Below, piece after piece: positions 1 through 9,096 of a DNA stretch of 64,000 bases. Every line of letters starts with the position of its first letter. Position 1 is the stretch's first letter. Where the stretch lies: contig JACKAN010000004.1 in assembly GCA_020635055.1 (NCBI GenBank), positions 62,001-126,000 of the forward strand. Direction: 5' to 3'. Position numbers and translations under genes: made by a program. The notes under the pieces were generated by a model. That model had not been told where the DNA came from, searched no databases, and saw nothing but the letters and a program-made list of their open reading frames with translations. The DNA is from Pseudobdellovibrionaceae bacterium (GTDB lineage Bacteria; Bdellovibrionota; Bdellovibrionia; Bdellovibrionales; UBA1609).

Positions 1-1044
1 ATTAAAATTAAAAATAAAGAAATTTATAATGGAGTAAATCCATATATAATTGCAGAAATTGGGGCCAATCATAACGGTGATATGGAGTTGGCAAAAAAAT
101 TAATTATATCTGCAAAAGAATGTGGTTGTGATGCTGTTAAGTTTCAATCTTGGACTCCAAGTTCACTAATTGCAAAAGAAGAATACGAAAGAAACCAGAA
201 ATATAATGATTCTGCGAAAAAGCATTTTGGTTCACTAAAGGAAATGGTTACAAAATATTATTTACGTGAAGAACAGCATTATGAGTTAAAGCAATTTTGC
301 GAAGAAGTAAATATAGATTTTTGTTCTTCTGGATTTAGTACTGATGAAGTTCGTTTTTTAGAACAATTAGGTGTCCCTTTTTTTAAAACAGCGTCTATGG
401 ACATCAACAATTTAAGTTTACTAAGATACATAGCTCAATTTAATAAACCAATCTTATTGTCAACAGGTATGGCATCCTTATCTGAAATTGAGAAAGCTGT
501 GGAAGTTATAGAGAAATGTGGCAACACTCAAATTGTATTGCTTCATTGCATTTCCATTTATCCACCTCTATTTGAAGATATTCATCTAAATAACATTTTA
601 ATGCTGAATAAAGCTTTTGGTTACCCTTCTGGTTTCTCTGATCATTCAATTGGTTTTTCTATTCCATTAGCATCAGTAGCTCTTGGAAGTTGTGTTATTG
701 AGAAACATTTTACTTTAGATAAAGATTTAGAAGGTTGGGATCATGAAATATCTGCTAACCCTGAAGAAATGAAAATAATAGTTCAGGAGTCCAAAAACAT
801 TGTTAAAGCTCTCGGGAGTTATAGAAGAACAGTCACTCAAGCAGAACTTGAAAAGCGTAAAAAATTTAGAAGAAGCATTGTTGCCAATTATCCTATGGAT
901 GTTGGACACATAATACAAGAGGGTGATGTTACATTTAAGCGTCCGGGGACTGGCATTTCACCAGATCAAGTAGAATATATTATGGGAAGGAATTTAACAA
1001 AACCAGTTAGCGCTGATGAGTTAATTACTTGGGAACATTTTTAA
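1..1044 (+). CDS. neuB: NeuB-family nonulosonic (sialic/legionaminic-type) acid synthase, 5' truncated by window edge
   Basis: The enzyme condenses phosphoenolpyruvate with a hexosamine-derived sugar to make a nine-carbon nonulosonic acid, in the cytoplasm. The frame is open from base 1: the typical N-terminal motif IAEIGANHNGD is encoded at about 49-81, upstream of the first ATG at 82, so the true start lies outside the window and 82 is an internal Met. The TIM-barrel is followed by a C-terminal SAF (antifreeze-like) domain at about 862-1041, ending in VEYIMGRNLTKPV. Roughly 347 residues are visible, close to the family length. The stop directly abuts the ATG of the next gene, so the two are translated as one operon. 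Which nonulosonate is made (Neu, Leg or another) cannot be read from the sequence. Confidence 0.93.
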   Translation: MKIKNKEIYNGVNPYIIAEIGANHNGDMELAKKLIISAKECGCDAVKFQSWTPSSLIAKEEYERNQKYNDSAKKHFGSLKEMVTKYYLREEQHYELKQFCEEVNIDFCSSGFSTDEVRFLEQLGVPFFKTASMDINNLSLLRYIAQFNKPILLSTGMASLSEIEKAVEVIEKCGNTQIVLLHCISIYPPLFEDIHLNNILMLNKAFGYPSGFSDHSIGFSIPLASVALGSCVIEKHFTLDKDLEGWDHEISANPEEMKIIVQESKNIVKALGSYRRTVTQAELEKRKKFRRSIVANYPMDVGHIIQEGDVTFKRPGTGISPDQVEYIMGRNLTKPVSADELITWEHF

Positions 1045-2085
1045 ATGAAGAATAGCTCAATTGTATTCAATGAAAATATAACCTTTCATCAAATAATTGA
1101 GGCAGTTGAAAATTGTGGCAATGGATTTATAGCTGTTGTTGATAATGAAAATAAACTTTTAGGTTTAGTTACAGATGGAGATATACGGAGAAGTTTGCTA
1201 AAAGAACAAATTAATCTTGAAAATTTAATAAATAAAAATCCAAGTACATTTTTGATTGGGCAATCAGAAAAGTCGGCTTTTGCTTTTATGCAACGAAATC
1301 ATATTCGACACTTGCCAATAGTGGATAAAGATAGAAAATTAATTAAAGTTTTAACTTTAGGGGAAACAGAATTTGTTATACGTGATAACCCAGTATTTAT
1401 TGCAGCTGGGGGTATAGGTAAGAGATTGAACTCTTTAACAAAGGATACTCCAAAACCTATGTTAAAAATTGGTGAGAAACCAATTTTAGAACATTTACTA
1501 GATAATTTTATAAAACATGGATTTGTAAATTTTTACATAAGTGTTAATTATTTATCTGAACAGATAATTAATTATTTTGGTGATGGAACTTCGTTAGGTA
1601 TAAATATTAAGTACATAAAAGAAAATAAAAGAATGGGGACCGTGGGCTCTCTGTATTCTTTGAAAAATGATATTAAAACTCATTTTTTTGTTGTAAATGC
1701 TGATATACTTACGAGCCTAAACTTTGCTGACATGTTACATTATCATATTGAAAAAAATGAAAAAGCAACGATGTGCGTCCGAGAGTATAAAGTCTCTTTG
1801 CCTTATGGTGTTGTAGATATTAACCCAGACGGGCATTTGCAAAAAGTTTTAGAAAAACCTATTTATGAATTTTATATCAATTCTGGAATTTATATTTTAA
1901 GTCCATGTACTTTAAGCAAATTGCCAGAAGATACATTTTTTGACATGCCTGATTTAATAAAGTTAATTATAAACGATAAAGAAGCAGTAGCTTCATATTT
2001 ATTTAATGGTTATTGGACTGATATTGGACATATTTCAAACTATAATGAAGCGGTAAGTTACTATAGACAAGGAGGAAGCACTTGA
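1045..2085 (+). CDS. CBS-domain sugar nucleotidyltransferase (PtmE-like)
   Basis: Two CBS domains (about residues 5-60 and 62-115) precede a nucleotidyltransferase domain that opens with AGGIGKR at 121-127, followed by the PKPMLKIGEKP motif. The same architecture occurs in PtmE, the glucosamine-1-phosphate guanylyltransferase of the Campylobacter legionaminic acid pathway, and in similar genes near neuB. The likely role is activation of a hexose or hexosamine phosphate for the neighbouring synthase. The nucleotide specificity is not visible. The start directly follows the neuB stop, and the end overlaps the next gene by four bases, consistent with coupled translation. Confidence 0.85.
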   Translation: MKNSSIVFNENITFHQIIEAVENCGNGFIAVVDNENKLLGLVTDGDIRRSLLKEQINLENLINKNPSTFLIGQSEKSAFAFMQRNHIRHLPIVDKDRKLIKVLTLGETEFVIRDNPVFIAAGGIGKRLNSLTKDTPKPMLKIGEKPILEHLLDNFIKHGFVNFYISVNYLSEQIINYFGDGTSLGINIKYIKENKRMGTVGSLYSLKNDIKTHFFVVNADILTSLNFADMLHYHIEKNEKATMCVREYKVSLPYGVVDINPDGHLQKVLEKPIYEFYINSGIYILSPCTLSKLPEDTFFDMPDLIKLIINDKEAVASYLFNGYWTDIGHISNYNEAVSYYRQGGST

Positions 2086-3074
2086 GATTCCTACAAGTTG
2101 GTCTTGGTTCAATGGGGAAGCGAAGAATAAGGAATTTAAGGTATTTAGGTGTCGATAACATTGTTGGATATGACATTAGGAAGGATAGAGTAGAGGAAGC
2201 TAAGCAAAAATATGGAATCCAGATTATTGATAATTTTGAGCATTTAAAATGGGATGAATTTACACATGTCTCAATTTCAACACCTCCAGATAAGCATGTC
2301 TATTATGCTGAACATGCTATAAAAAATGATCTTCACACGTTTATTGAAGCAAGTGTAATTGTTAATGGTTTAGAGAATTTAAATGAATTACAGAAATCTA
2401 AGAAAATAGTAGTTGCTCCATCATGCACGATGAAATTTGATCCAATAGTTGTTAAGGCAAAAGAGGTCTTAGAGTCAGAAGCTCTTGGTAAATTAATTTT
2501 CGCATCACATCACTTTGGTCAATACTTACCTAATTGGCATCCTTATGAAAATATTAAAGATTTTTATGTTTCAAAAAAAGAAACTGGCGCTGCTAGAGAA
2601 ATTGTTCCATTTGATTTAATTTATATAACTTGGCTTTTAGGACAACCTACTCAAATGGTTTCACTGAGAAAAAACAGTGGGTCCTTAGGCGTTGAAATTG
2701 ACGATATCTACTCTTTATTACTGAATACACAATTGGGATGCCAAATACAATTTTCTATAGATGTCACTTCTAAAGTAAGCTATCGAGATACAAGAATAGT
2801 TTGTTCAAATGGCAACATTGAGCTTGATAATGTAAAAGGTAGTTTAAAAGTATTTAATGGAGAAAGTAAGTTATGGAAGTTTTATCATCGCGATGATCTT
2901 TCTATAACTCATTCAAAGGAAGAGATGTATGTGTTGGAAATGGAATGTTTTATAAATTCAACAAGAGGTAAATCTGTATTTCCACATACATTAAGTGATG
3001 ATATTAAAATTTTAAATTATTTAAATATAGCAGAAGAAAGTTTTAACTCATCAAAGATACTAGAAGTTTTTTAA
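2082..3074 (+). CDS. Gfo/Idh/MocA-family sugar oxidoreductase
   Basis: The N-terminal Rossmann fold has VGLGSMGKRR at residues 6-15, and the rest matches the Gfo/Idh/MocA pattern (STPPDKHVYYAEHAI, then an alpha/beta C-terminal domain). These are NAD(P)-dependent oxidoreductases of free or nucleotide-linked sugars. The start is a TTG overlapping the previous stop (TTGA), with GGAGG at 2071-2075 six bases upstream, which supports this rare start codon. The position inside the neuB cassette suggests oxidation of a sugar intermediate that the aminotransferase at 3809 then aminates. That role is inferred from order only. Confidence 0.85.
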   Translation: MRFLQVGLGSMGKRRIRNLRYLGVDNIVGYDIRKDRVEEAKQKYGIQIIDNFEHLKWDEFTHVSISTPPDKHVYYAEHAIKNDLHTFIEASVIVNGLENLNELQKSKKIVVAPSCTMKFDPIVVKAKEVLESEALGKLIFASHHFGQYLPNWHPYENIKDFYVSKKETGAAREIVPFDLIYITWLLGQPTQMVSLRKNSGSLGVEIDDIYSLLLNTQLGCQIQFSIDVTSKVSYRDTRIVCSNGNIELDNVKGSLKVFNGESKLWKFYHRDDLSITHSKEEMYVLEMECFINSTRGKSVFPHTLSDDIKILNYLNIAEESFNSSKILEVF

Positions 3075-3075
3075 T

Positions 3076-3807
3076 ATGATTGAGTATGGTGTTATAATTC
3101 AAGCCAGATATGGTTCAATGCGGAGACCTGGGAAAATAGCTTATAAGATCTCTGGAAAACCATTATTGATTCATCAAATTGATAGATTAAAATATTTTAA
3201 TGTAGAGAATATAGTTGTGGCTACTTCAAACACACCATCTGATGATATTACATCAGAAATTTGTGAAAAGTATAATATTAGTTGCTTTCGTGGTGATGAA
3301 AATGATGTTATGAAAAGATATATCGATTGTGCTGAAGAATATGGATTTCTTAATATAATAAGAGTGGGTGGTGACGACCCGCTAATTGATCCTGTATGCA
3401 TATATTCTTTAATAGAAGAGCATCGAAAAAGTCCAGTAAATTTATTGTATGCAAGCCATAGTAAAGGGTGGATATATGGAACAGCTGCTGAATTAATTGA
3501 ATTAGAGGCTTTGAAAAAAGCTCATCCTTATGCAACTAAAAGTGAAAGAGAGCATGTCGTTTCATATTTGAGAAACAATCAAAACTATTCCAAAAGAAAA
3601 ATTACACCACAAAAGTCAGAATGTCGAAATGATATTTATGTTTCAGTAGATTATCCTGAGGACATTGATTTAATTACGCAAATAATTAATCATTTTAATA
3701 ACCGAGGGATTCTAATGTCATTCTCTCAATCTGATTTAATTGAACTTTACGATAGTAATAATATTCAGATTAAAAATAAACATTTACATGATGGATTTGG
3801 AGATTAA
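3076..3807 (+). CDS. SpsF-like cytidylyltransferase (CMP-sugar synthetase family)
   Basis: The N-terminus IIQARYGSMRRPGK matches the IIQARxxSxRLPGK motif of the acylneuraminate cytidylyltransferase/SpsF family. It is followed by the RVGGDDPLIDP segment typical of the active site. About 243 residues is the usual length. Next to neuB it is the natural candidate for activating the nonulosonate as a CMP-sugar. SpsF-type proteins are, however, a separate branch from NeuA, so the substrate could be another sugar. It starts one base after the preceding stop, so it belongs to the same operon. Confidence 0.85.
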   Translation: MIEYGVIIQARYGSMRRPGKIAYKISGKPLLIHQIDRLKYFNVENIVVATSNTPSDDITSEICEKYNISCFRGDENDVMKRYIDCAEEYGFLNIIRVGGDDPLIDPVCIYSLIEEHRKSPVNLLYASHSKGWIYGTAAELIELEALKKAHPYATKSEREHVVSYLRNNQNYSKRKITPQKSECRNDIYVSVDYPEDIDLITQIINHFNNRGILMSFSQSDLIELYDSNNIQIKNKHLHDGFGD

Positions 3808-3808
3808 A

Positions 3809-5116
3809 GTGGATTTTAATTTAGGTAAAGAGTTACAAAAGAGATTGCGAGAATTAGTGCCAGCCGGTTCTCATACCTATAGTAAGGGAGAGGATCAATT
3901 TCCACTAATATCACCTGGACTTATTAGGAATGCAAAAGGTAGTTACTGTTGGGATGTAGATGGTAATAAGTTTTTAGATTTTGGAATGGGTTTACGATCT
4001 GTTGGAATTGGACATGCGGATGATGAAATCAATGAAGCTATTATTAAACAGCTTTCATTGGGCACAAACTTTACCAGACCTTCTGTTTTAGAGCTTGAAG
4101 TAGCTGAAAAGTATGTAGAGCTTATTCCTTCAATGGAAATGGTCAAATTTGCTAAAAATGGATCAGATGTCACATCTGCTGCCGTTAAACTCTCACGAGC
4201 ATATACAGGTAGAAAATACATAGCAATATGTAAATCCCATCCATTTTTTAGTGTTAACGATTGGTTTATTGGGTCCACACCTTGTAGCAATGGCGTTCCA
4301 AGGGAAGTTCAAGAGTTAACTATTTCATTTGATTACAATGATATTGAAAGTGTTAAAAATCTTATAGAAAATTATCCAGGAAAAATAGCTGCTTTTATTT
4401 TGGAACCATTAAAGGATGAAGAGCCTAAAAATAATTTTTTACAAGAGCTTAGAAGCTTATCAGAAAAAGAAGGATCAGTATTAATTTTCGATGAAATGAT
4501 ATCGGGATTTAGATGGAATGTTAAGGGTGCGCAAGAGATTATTGGAATTAAACCTGACCTAACTACCTTCGGAAAAGCAACAGCTAATGGTTTTTCAGTT
4601 TCAGTACTTGGTGGAAAAAAAGAAATTATGGAATTAGGAGGTTTAGACCATCAGCATGAAAGGGTGTTTTTATTATCTCAAACACATGGTGCAGAAGGAA
4701 TAGGTTTGGCAGCATCTTTAAAGAATATAGAAATTTATTTAAGAGATAAAGTTTGCGAGCATCATTGGGGATTTGGAAAATTATTTATGGATGGAATAAA
4801 CAAATTGGCAGAAAAGTATAGTATACAGGATTTTTTTTCAATTGAGGGTTATGCTTGCAGTCCAGTGATTAGAGCAAAAAATAGAGAGAAATTATTGGAT
4901 TTGAAATTTCACACTCTTTTTCAACAAGAATTAATTAAAAAGGGTGTACTTATGCCATGGATAGCCTTCTGCAGAGAGCATAAAGAAGAAGAATTGCAAA
5001 TAACATTAGATGCATGCGACCATGCTTTAAATATATATAGTCAAGCCATTGAGTTTGGTGTTGATAAATTTTTAATTGGTGATGCAATAAAGCCCGTATG
5101 GAGAAAATACAATTGA
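3809..5116 (+). CDS. Class III (glutamate-1-semialdehyde-type) aminotransferase
   Basis: This is a PLP enzyme of the GSA aminomutase/class III fold: FDEMISGFRW holds the cofactor Asp (residue 228) and FGKATANGF the Schiff-base Lys (residue 256). In a polysaccharide cluster this type usually aminates a keto sugar rather than making tetrapyrroles. I chose the GTG at 3809 because GGAG lies at 3799-3802 with a six-base spacer, and because the family N-terminus then begins correctly. In-frame ATGs at 3740, 3788 and 3791 overlap the previous gene and have no visible ribosome-binding site. The partner is probably the oxidoreductase at 2082. Confidence 0.85.
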   Translation: MDFNLGKELQKRLRELVPAGSHTYSKGEDQFPLISPGLIRNAKGSYCWDVDGNKFLDFGMGLRSVGIGHADDEINEAIIKQLSLGTNFTRPSVLELEVAEKYVELIPSMEMVKFAKNGSDVTSAAVKLSRAYTGRKYIAICKSHPFFSVNDWFIGSTPCSNGVPREVQELTISFDYNDIESVKNLIENYPGKIAAFILEPLKDEEPKNNFLQELRSLSEKEGSVLIFDEMISGFRWNVKGAQEIIGIKPDLTTFGKATANGFSVSVLGGKKEIMELGGLDHQHERVFLLSQTHGAEGIGLAASLKNIEIYLRDKVCEHHWGFGKLFMDGINKLAEKYSIQDFFSIEGYACSPVIRAKNREKLLDLKFHTLFQQELIKKGVLMPWIAFCREHKEEELQITLDACDHALNIYSQAIEFGVDKFLIGDAIKPVWRKYN

Positions 5117-5126
5117 GGTTTTGACT

Positions 5127-5900
5127 ATGTTACTGGAAAATCAAATCGTTGTTATTACTGGTGGTGCTGGATTGTTGGGAAAACAATTAGCAAAAGGTAT
5201 ATTGGAAAATGGTGGCACTCCTATAATATCTGATATTGATTTTAAAAAAGCAGAATTTGTTTCAAATGAATTAAATAAGAATAGGAAACACGGGACAGCT
5301 TTTCCTTATGAGCTTGATATTAATTCTAATTCCTCAGTATCATTATTAGTAAAATCATTAATAGATAAATTTGGTCACATTGACTCTCTTATAAACAATG
5401 CATATCCAAGAAACAAAAACTACGGTGCTCATTTGCCAAATGTAAATTATAGTGATTTTTGTGAGAATATAGTTCTTAATTTAGGAGGATATTTTCTGGT
5501 CTCTCAGCAATTTTGTAATTACTTTGCTGAACAAGGTAAGGGTAATATTGTTAATATTGGGTCTATATATGGAGTGATTGCGCCCAAATTTGAAATTTAT
5601 AAAAGTACTAATATGTCAATGCCGGTGGAATATAGCATAATTAAATCTGGTATTATTCATATGACAAAGTATTTTGCAAAATATTATAAGAATAAAAATA
5701 TTAAGATTAACTGTATTAGTCCAGGTGGAATTTTGAATAACCAACCCAAAGTGTTTATAGAAAACTATAATAAGTTAGGTATCAATAAAGGCATGCTTGA
5801 TGCTTCTGATGTGATAGGGAGTTGTATTTTTCTTCTTTCAGAATTATCCAATTTTGTAAATGGTCAAAACCTCATTGTAGATGATGGGGTATGTTTATGA
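5127..5900 (+). CDS. Short-chain dehydrogenase/reductase (PtmA-like)
   Basis: The SDR fold has the nucleotide loop TGGAGLLG at about 11-18, the NNA motif, Ser146 in NIGSIYG, and the catalytic pair Tyr169/Lys173 in EYSIIKSG. PtmA-type SDRs occur beside PtmE and neuB2 in flagellin legionaminic acid clusters and are thought to act on an early hexosamine precursor; the same role is inferred here. ATG 5127 is preferred: GAGG at 5115-5118 gives an eight-base spacer, whereas the in-frame TTG at 5121 would leave only two bases. Confidence 0.87.
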   Translation: MLLENQIVVITGGAGLLGKQLAKGILENGGTPIISDIDFKKAEFVSNELNKNRKHGTAFPYELDINSNSSVSLLVKSLIDKFGHIDSLINNAYPRNKNYGAHLPNVNYSDFCENIVLNLGGYFLVSQQFCNYFAEQGKGNIVNIGSIYGVIAPKFEIYKSTNMSMPVEYSIIKSGIIHMTKYFAKYYKNKNIKINCISPGGILNNQPKVFIENYNKLGINKGMLDASDVIGSCIFLLSELSNFVNGQNLIVDDGVCL

Positions 5901-6499
5901 AAATTATTGGTAAGAGAGTAAATTTAATATCTTTTTCAGATCTAGTATCTAATTTTGAGCTGAAGAGTATATATTTAGAATGGTTAAATGACATTGAAGT
6001 TGTAGAAAGTATTGGCGCGCCAAATTTATTAGTAAAAAAAGAACTAGACTTTATAGATAAATCATTTGAAAGGTTTACTAGTGAAAACTGTTTGGGATTT
6101 TTTATTTTTCATAATGAGGCGAATTGCTATATTGGTACAGCAAAGATAGATAAAATATGTAATTTAAGAAAAAGTGCTGAAGATGGAATTATGATAGGAA
6201 ATAAACATTATTGGCACAAGGGTTTAGCAACTGAAATATATCAGCTATTAATAAATTTCGCTTTTAAGGAATTAGAATTAAATAGACTTACTAGCGGTTG
6301 CAATTCTAATAATCGAGGGATGATTAAAGTTTTAGAAAAAATGGGTTATACTAGAGAAGGTGTTTTGCGTAAAGCTGACTACATAAAGGGAGAATTCAGT
6401 GATCATTATCTTTATGGGATTTTGAGGGAAGAGTACCTTAATAATTTACAAAAATCAAATGGTCAGAATAAAAATGTATTTACAAATACGAAAAGCTAA
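5897..6499 (+). CDS. GNAT-family N-acetyltransferase
   Basis: The RimJ/RimL-like GNAT fold shows the acetyl-CoA segment around HYWHKGLATEIYQLLINFAF and the conserved NRLTSGCNSNNRGMIKVLEKMGY stretch in two parts. Length is about 200 residues. It lies in the sugar cassette after an aminotransferase and an SDR, so N-acylation of the amino sugar is the likely role. The ATG at 5897 overlaps the SDR stop (ATGA) and has GGGG at about 5886-5889. An ATG six bases earlier is possible. Confidence 0.82.
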   Translation: MKIIGKRVNLISFSDLVSNFELKSIYLEWLNDIEVVESIGAPNLLVKKELDFIDKSFERFTSENCLGFFIFHNEANCYIGTAKIDKICNLRKSAEDGIMIGNKHYWHKGLATEIYQLLINFAFKELELNRLTSGCNSNNRGMIKVLEKMGYTREGVLRKADYIKGEFSDHYLYGILREEYLNNLQKSNGQNKNVFTNTKS

Positions 6500-7694
6500 G
6501 TTGTTAAAACCAGATTTCTACTACAAACTTGCTTATAATCTTGTACTTATTAATTTATTTCTGGCCCCAATCCTACACTGTATAAAGCTTTTACGTTTTG
6601 GGAGCGCTCCTGGTGCAGTATATTTTTATGTAAGCTTTCCTATTATGGCAATGAGTTTTATTTTTTCATTTATTTTAGGCCGCAGGCTAAGTATCTCAAA
6701 ACCTAACAATATGGAATTAATAATACTGCTATTATTTTCATGGAGCATTTTAGTTACTTTTTATTTTGGTGGAGATTATATTGATATTGCTGGTAATATT
6801 TTAAGAATTGGATTTTCATTTACTTGTTATCATACAACAAAAGCTTATTTTTCATATTTGAATCAGATAAATGTAGTTAATAAGTTGGCCTTATTTGGGT
6901 TTTGGGGTGCTTTTTTAGCAATATTTATAGTTTATTTTCTTGGTGTTTTTGGTCCCTTTCCACTTTACTTAGGGTTAAGCACTGGGGGGCTTTTTTTATT
7001 ATTAAGTATTTGTCTTGTTTATAATTTGAGATGGAAATGGCTAAGAGTTTTTGCAATATTTAGTCTTTTTATTCTCGGTGGCAAAAGAGGAATAATGTTG
7101 GCAGCATTAATGATGATTTTTTTATATTTCATTGTTAACATTAAAATCAAATCAATAATAGTTATTGGAAGTATTTTAGCAACATTATCTTGTTTACTAC
7201 TAATTTCGACATTATGGTTAAATTCTACAGAAACCCTAAAAATTCTTCCAAGACCAATTGCAGCAAGAATTTCACCTTTTTTTAATACTGTAAATAGGTT
7301 GGGTTATGACGCAATGACTTCAGGGAGGAGTGAGGAAGTCATTGCAGTTGTTAATGAGTGGAAGAAATCACCAATAATTTTCTTAACTGGGAAGGGACTG
7401 GGTGCGACCTTCGTGGATGTTACCGGAAAAGACAATAGTACAATTCATATTACTCCTGTTGCACTAACATTTATATTTGGATTCCCCCTGGCCGCCTTGT
7501 TTTTTACATATTTGTGCTTTATTCTTTTTAAGAAATTTATTGTCTATTCAAGTTTAGCTAAAGAGGATAGGGTGTGGTTATTTTGCTTTGTAGGCTCCTT
7601 GATTCAGACAATGTCATTATTCACAATTTTTCAGGATCCAATAATTTGGATGTCTGCAGCAGCACTCACAAGTAATTTTAAAAAGATAAATTAG
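6474..7694 (+). CDS. Polytopic membrane protein, probable O-antigen polymerase (Wzy-like)
   Basis: The protein is about 406 residues, with roughly ten to twelve hydrophobic segments and a larger hydrophilic loop near residues 275-320 (ISPFFNTVNRLGYDAMTSGRSEE). This is the usual layout of Wzy/O-antigen ligase-like proteins, which are too divergent to name by motif. The locus has Wzx and Wzz genes and otherwise no polymerase, which supports the call. Start choice is weak: ATG 6474 or 6459, both overlapping the GNAT gene and neither with a clear ribosome-binding site. Confidence 0.65.
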   Translation: MYLQIRKAKLLKPDFYYKLAYNLVLINLFLAPILHCIKLLRFGSAPGAVYFYVSFPIMAMSFIFSFILGRRLSISKPNNMELIILLLFSWSILVTFYFGGDYIDIAGNILRIGFSFTCYHTTKAYFSYLNQINVVNKLALFGFWGAFLAIFIVYFLGVFGPFPLYLGLSTGGLFLLLSICLVYNLRWKWLRVFAIFSLFILGGKRGIMLAALMMIFLYFIVNIKIKSIIVIGSILATLSCLLLISTLWLNSTETLKILPRPIAARISPFFNTVNRLGYDAMTSGRSEEVIAVVNEWKKSPIIFLTGKGLGATFVDVTGKDNSTIHITPVALTFIFGFPLAALFFTYLCFILFKKFIVYSSLAKEDRVWLFCFVGSLIQTMSLFTIFQDPIIWMSAAALTSNFKKIN

Positions 7695-7704
7695 AGGCAA
7701 AATA

Positions 7705-9096
7705 ATGAGTAAGGTATTGGTCATTGGGCGAAGAAGACATTTTGATAGAGTTTATAAATTAGCTAGAAAATTATATCCAGATTCCGAAATTGTCTTGTGG
7801 TCTGATGAAAAATTAGGTGGGAAAAGAGTTCAATGGGTGGGCTCTGTTTTCTACAGAAAGTTTAGTGAAGAAGATTATAAGTTCTCAACAGATGGTTTAA
7901 CTGATGAAGCCATAAATGAAATTATAGTAAGATGTCGGTATTTAAGAAGTTTACCTTACGAGCTGGCTAGGAAAATGGCTATCTGCGCTTTTGATTCCTG
8001 GAAAGAAATCTTGACAGATAATGATTATACGGATGTTTTTACTTTGCCAATTGATTCATTTCAGACGGATACATTGTCTCGAGCTGCAAAATATTTAAAT
8101 ATAAAAGCACTGGCTCCAGTTACGACGCCATTTTCCGGTCGCATACGATTCACATTGAGTGGTGAAATTTTAAACTGTCCTTTAGTGGATTCAATAAGAA
8201 AAGATATAATTGAAAGAGAAATCCAAAGGTTATCTACTCCCACTTATCGTGCAGATGTATTAATGGGAGTGAATAGTTCTCCATTAATTACAATACTTAG
8301 GCGTTTACTTATTGATTCGTTGAAACCACCTTTTTTCTTTCTATATAGAATTCTAGCTAAAGATCCACTCAGCTTTTCTTTTCCATCAAGAAGATATTGT
8401 AAGAAAACTATGTTCGCTACTCCAACAAGAGCTTTATCAGCATATAGAATGGAGAAGAAATCTACGTTACTTCTACCTAATCACTATGTGTTTATTCCAT
8501 TGCAATTTTATCCTGAAGCAACGACGGACTATTGGATAAAAGAATTGGATATGATTAATCATCATAAAGTTGTACTTGCAATAATTGATAGTGTTAAGGA
8601 TTTGTACCCTGTAGTTATTAAAGAGCATCCAACTGCAATTGGTAGAAGATCATCGTCATTTTTAAATGAATTATTTAAAAGAAATGTATATTTTGCTCCA
8701 TTATTATCACATACATCTAACTTAGTGAAGGAGGCTGAAGTTGTAGTAGGTGCAGGAACAACAACAATATTACAAGCATTAATACATAAAAAACCTGTTT
8801 TGTTTACAGGAACACCTTTCTATGGTTCGGGCGGAGGAAGAATTTTAAAATCAATATGTGATATAAATAACATAAGAAATGAAATTATTAAAGCTATAGA
8901 GAATTCAAATTATAAGGATGAAGATATTTATCAGGTAGTTGAAAGATATTATAAGACATCATCGCCAGGTAGGTTGGGTAGTTATAAGATTATTGGTGAG
9001 AAATCAATAAGTCAGTCTTTTGATGTTGAAATTCCTGAGGAAACAAAGTTATTTTTTAATGCTGTTAGAAATTTAACCTCTTATGACGTTGTTTAA
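7705..9096 (+). CDS. Putative capsule/polysaccharide glycosyltransferase, GT-B-like C-terminus
   Basis: The N-terminal half (MSKVLVIGRRRHFDRVYKL) is not recognised. The C-terminal half, around residues 310-385, has KEHPTAIGR, then VVVGAGTTTILQALIHKKPV and LFTGTPFYGSGG. That order of a sugar-nucleotide Gly/Ser/Thr motif followed by a GxPFYG-type segment is seen in capsule export/transferase proteins of the KpsC/KpsS and CDP-glycerophosphotransferase type. A transferase adding one unit of the repeat is the best guess. The gene lies between the polymerase and flippase genes and overlaps the flippase by 14 bases. Confidence 0.5.
   Translation: MSKVLVIGRRRHFDRVYKLARKLYPDSEIVLWSDEKLGGKRVQWVGSVFYRKFSEEDYKFSTDGLTDEAINEIIVRCRYLRSLPYELARKMAICAFDSWKEILTDNDYTDVFTLPIDSFQTDTLSRAAKYLNIKALAPVTTPFSGRIRFTLSGEILNCPLVDSIRKDIIEREIQRLSTPTYRADVLMGVNSSPLITILRRLLIDSLKPPFFFLYRILAKDPLSFSFPSRRYCKKTMFATPTRALSAYRMEKKSTLLLPNHYVFIPLQFYPEATTDYWIKELDMINHHKVVLAIIDSVKDLYPVVIKEHPTAIGRRSSSFLNELFKRNVYFAPLLSHTSNLVKEAEVVVGAGTTTILQALIHKKPVLFTGTPFYGSGGGRILKSICDINNIRNEIIKAIENSNYKDEDIYQVVERYYKTSSPGRLGSYKIIGEKSISQSFDVEIPEETKLFFNAVRNLTSYDVV

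Noticed and set aside
82..1044. Treating the neuB gene as starting at ATG 82
   Set aside because: The family's conserved N-terminal motif is encoded upstream of it and the frame is open to base 1.
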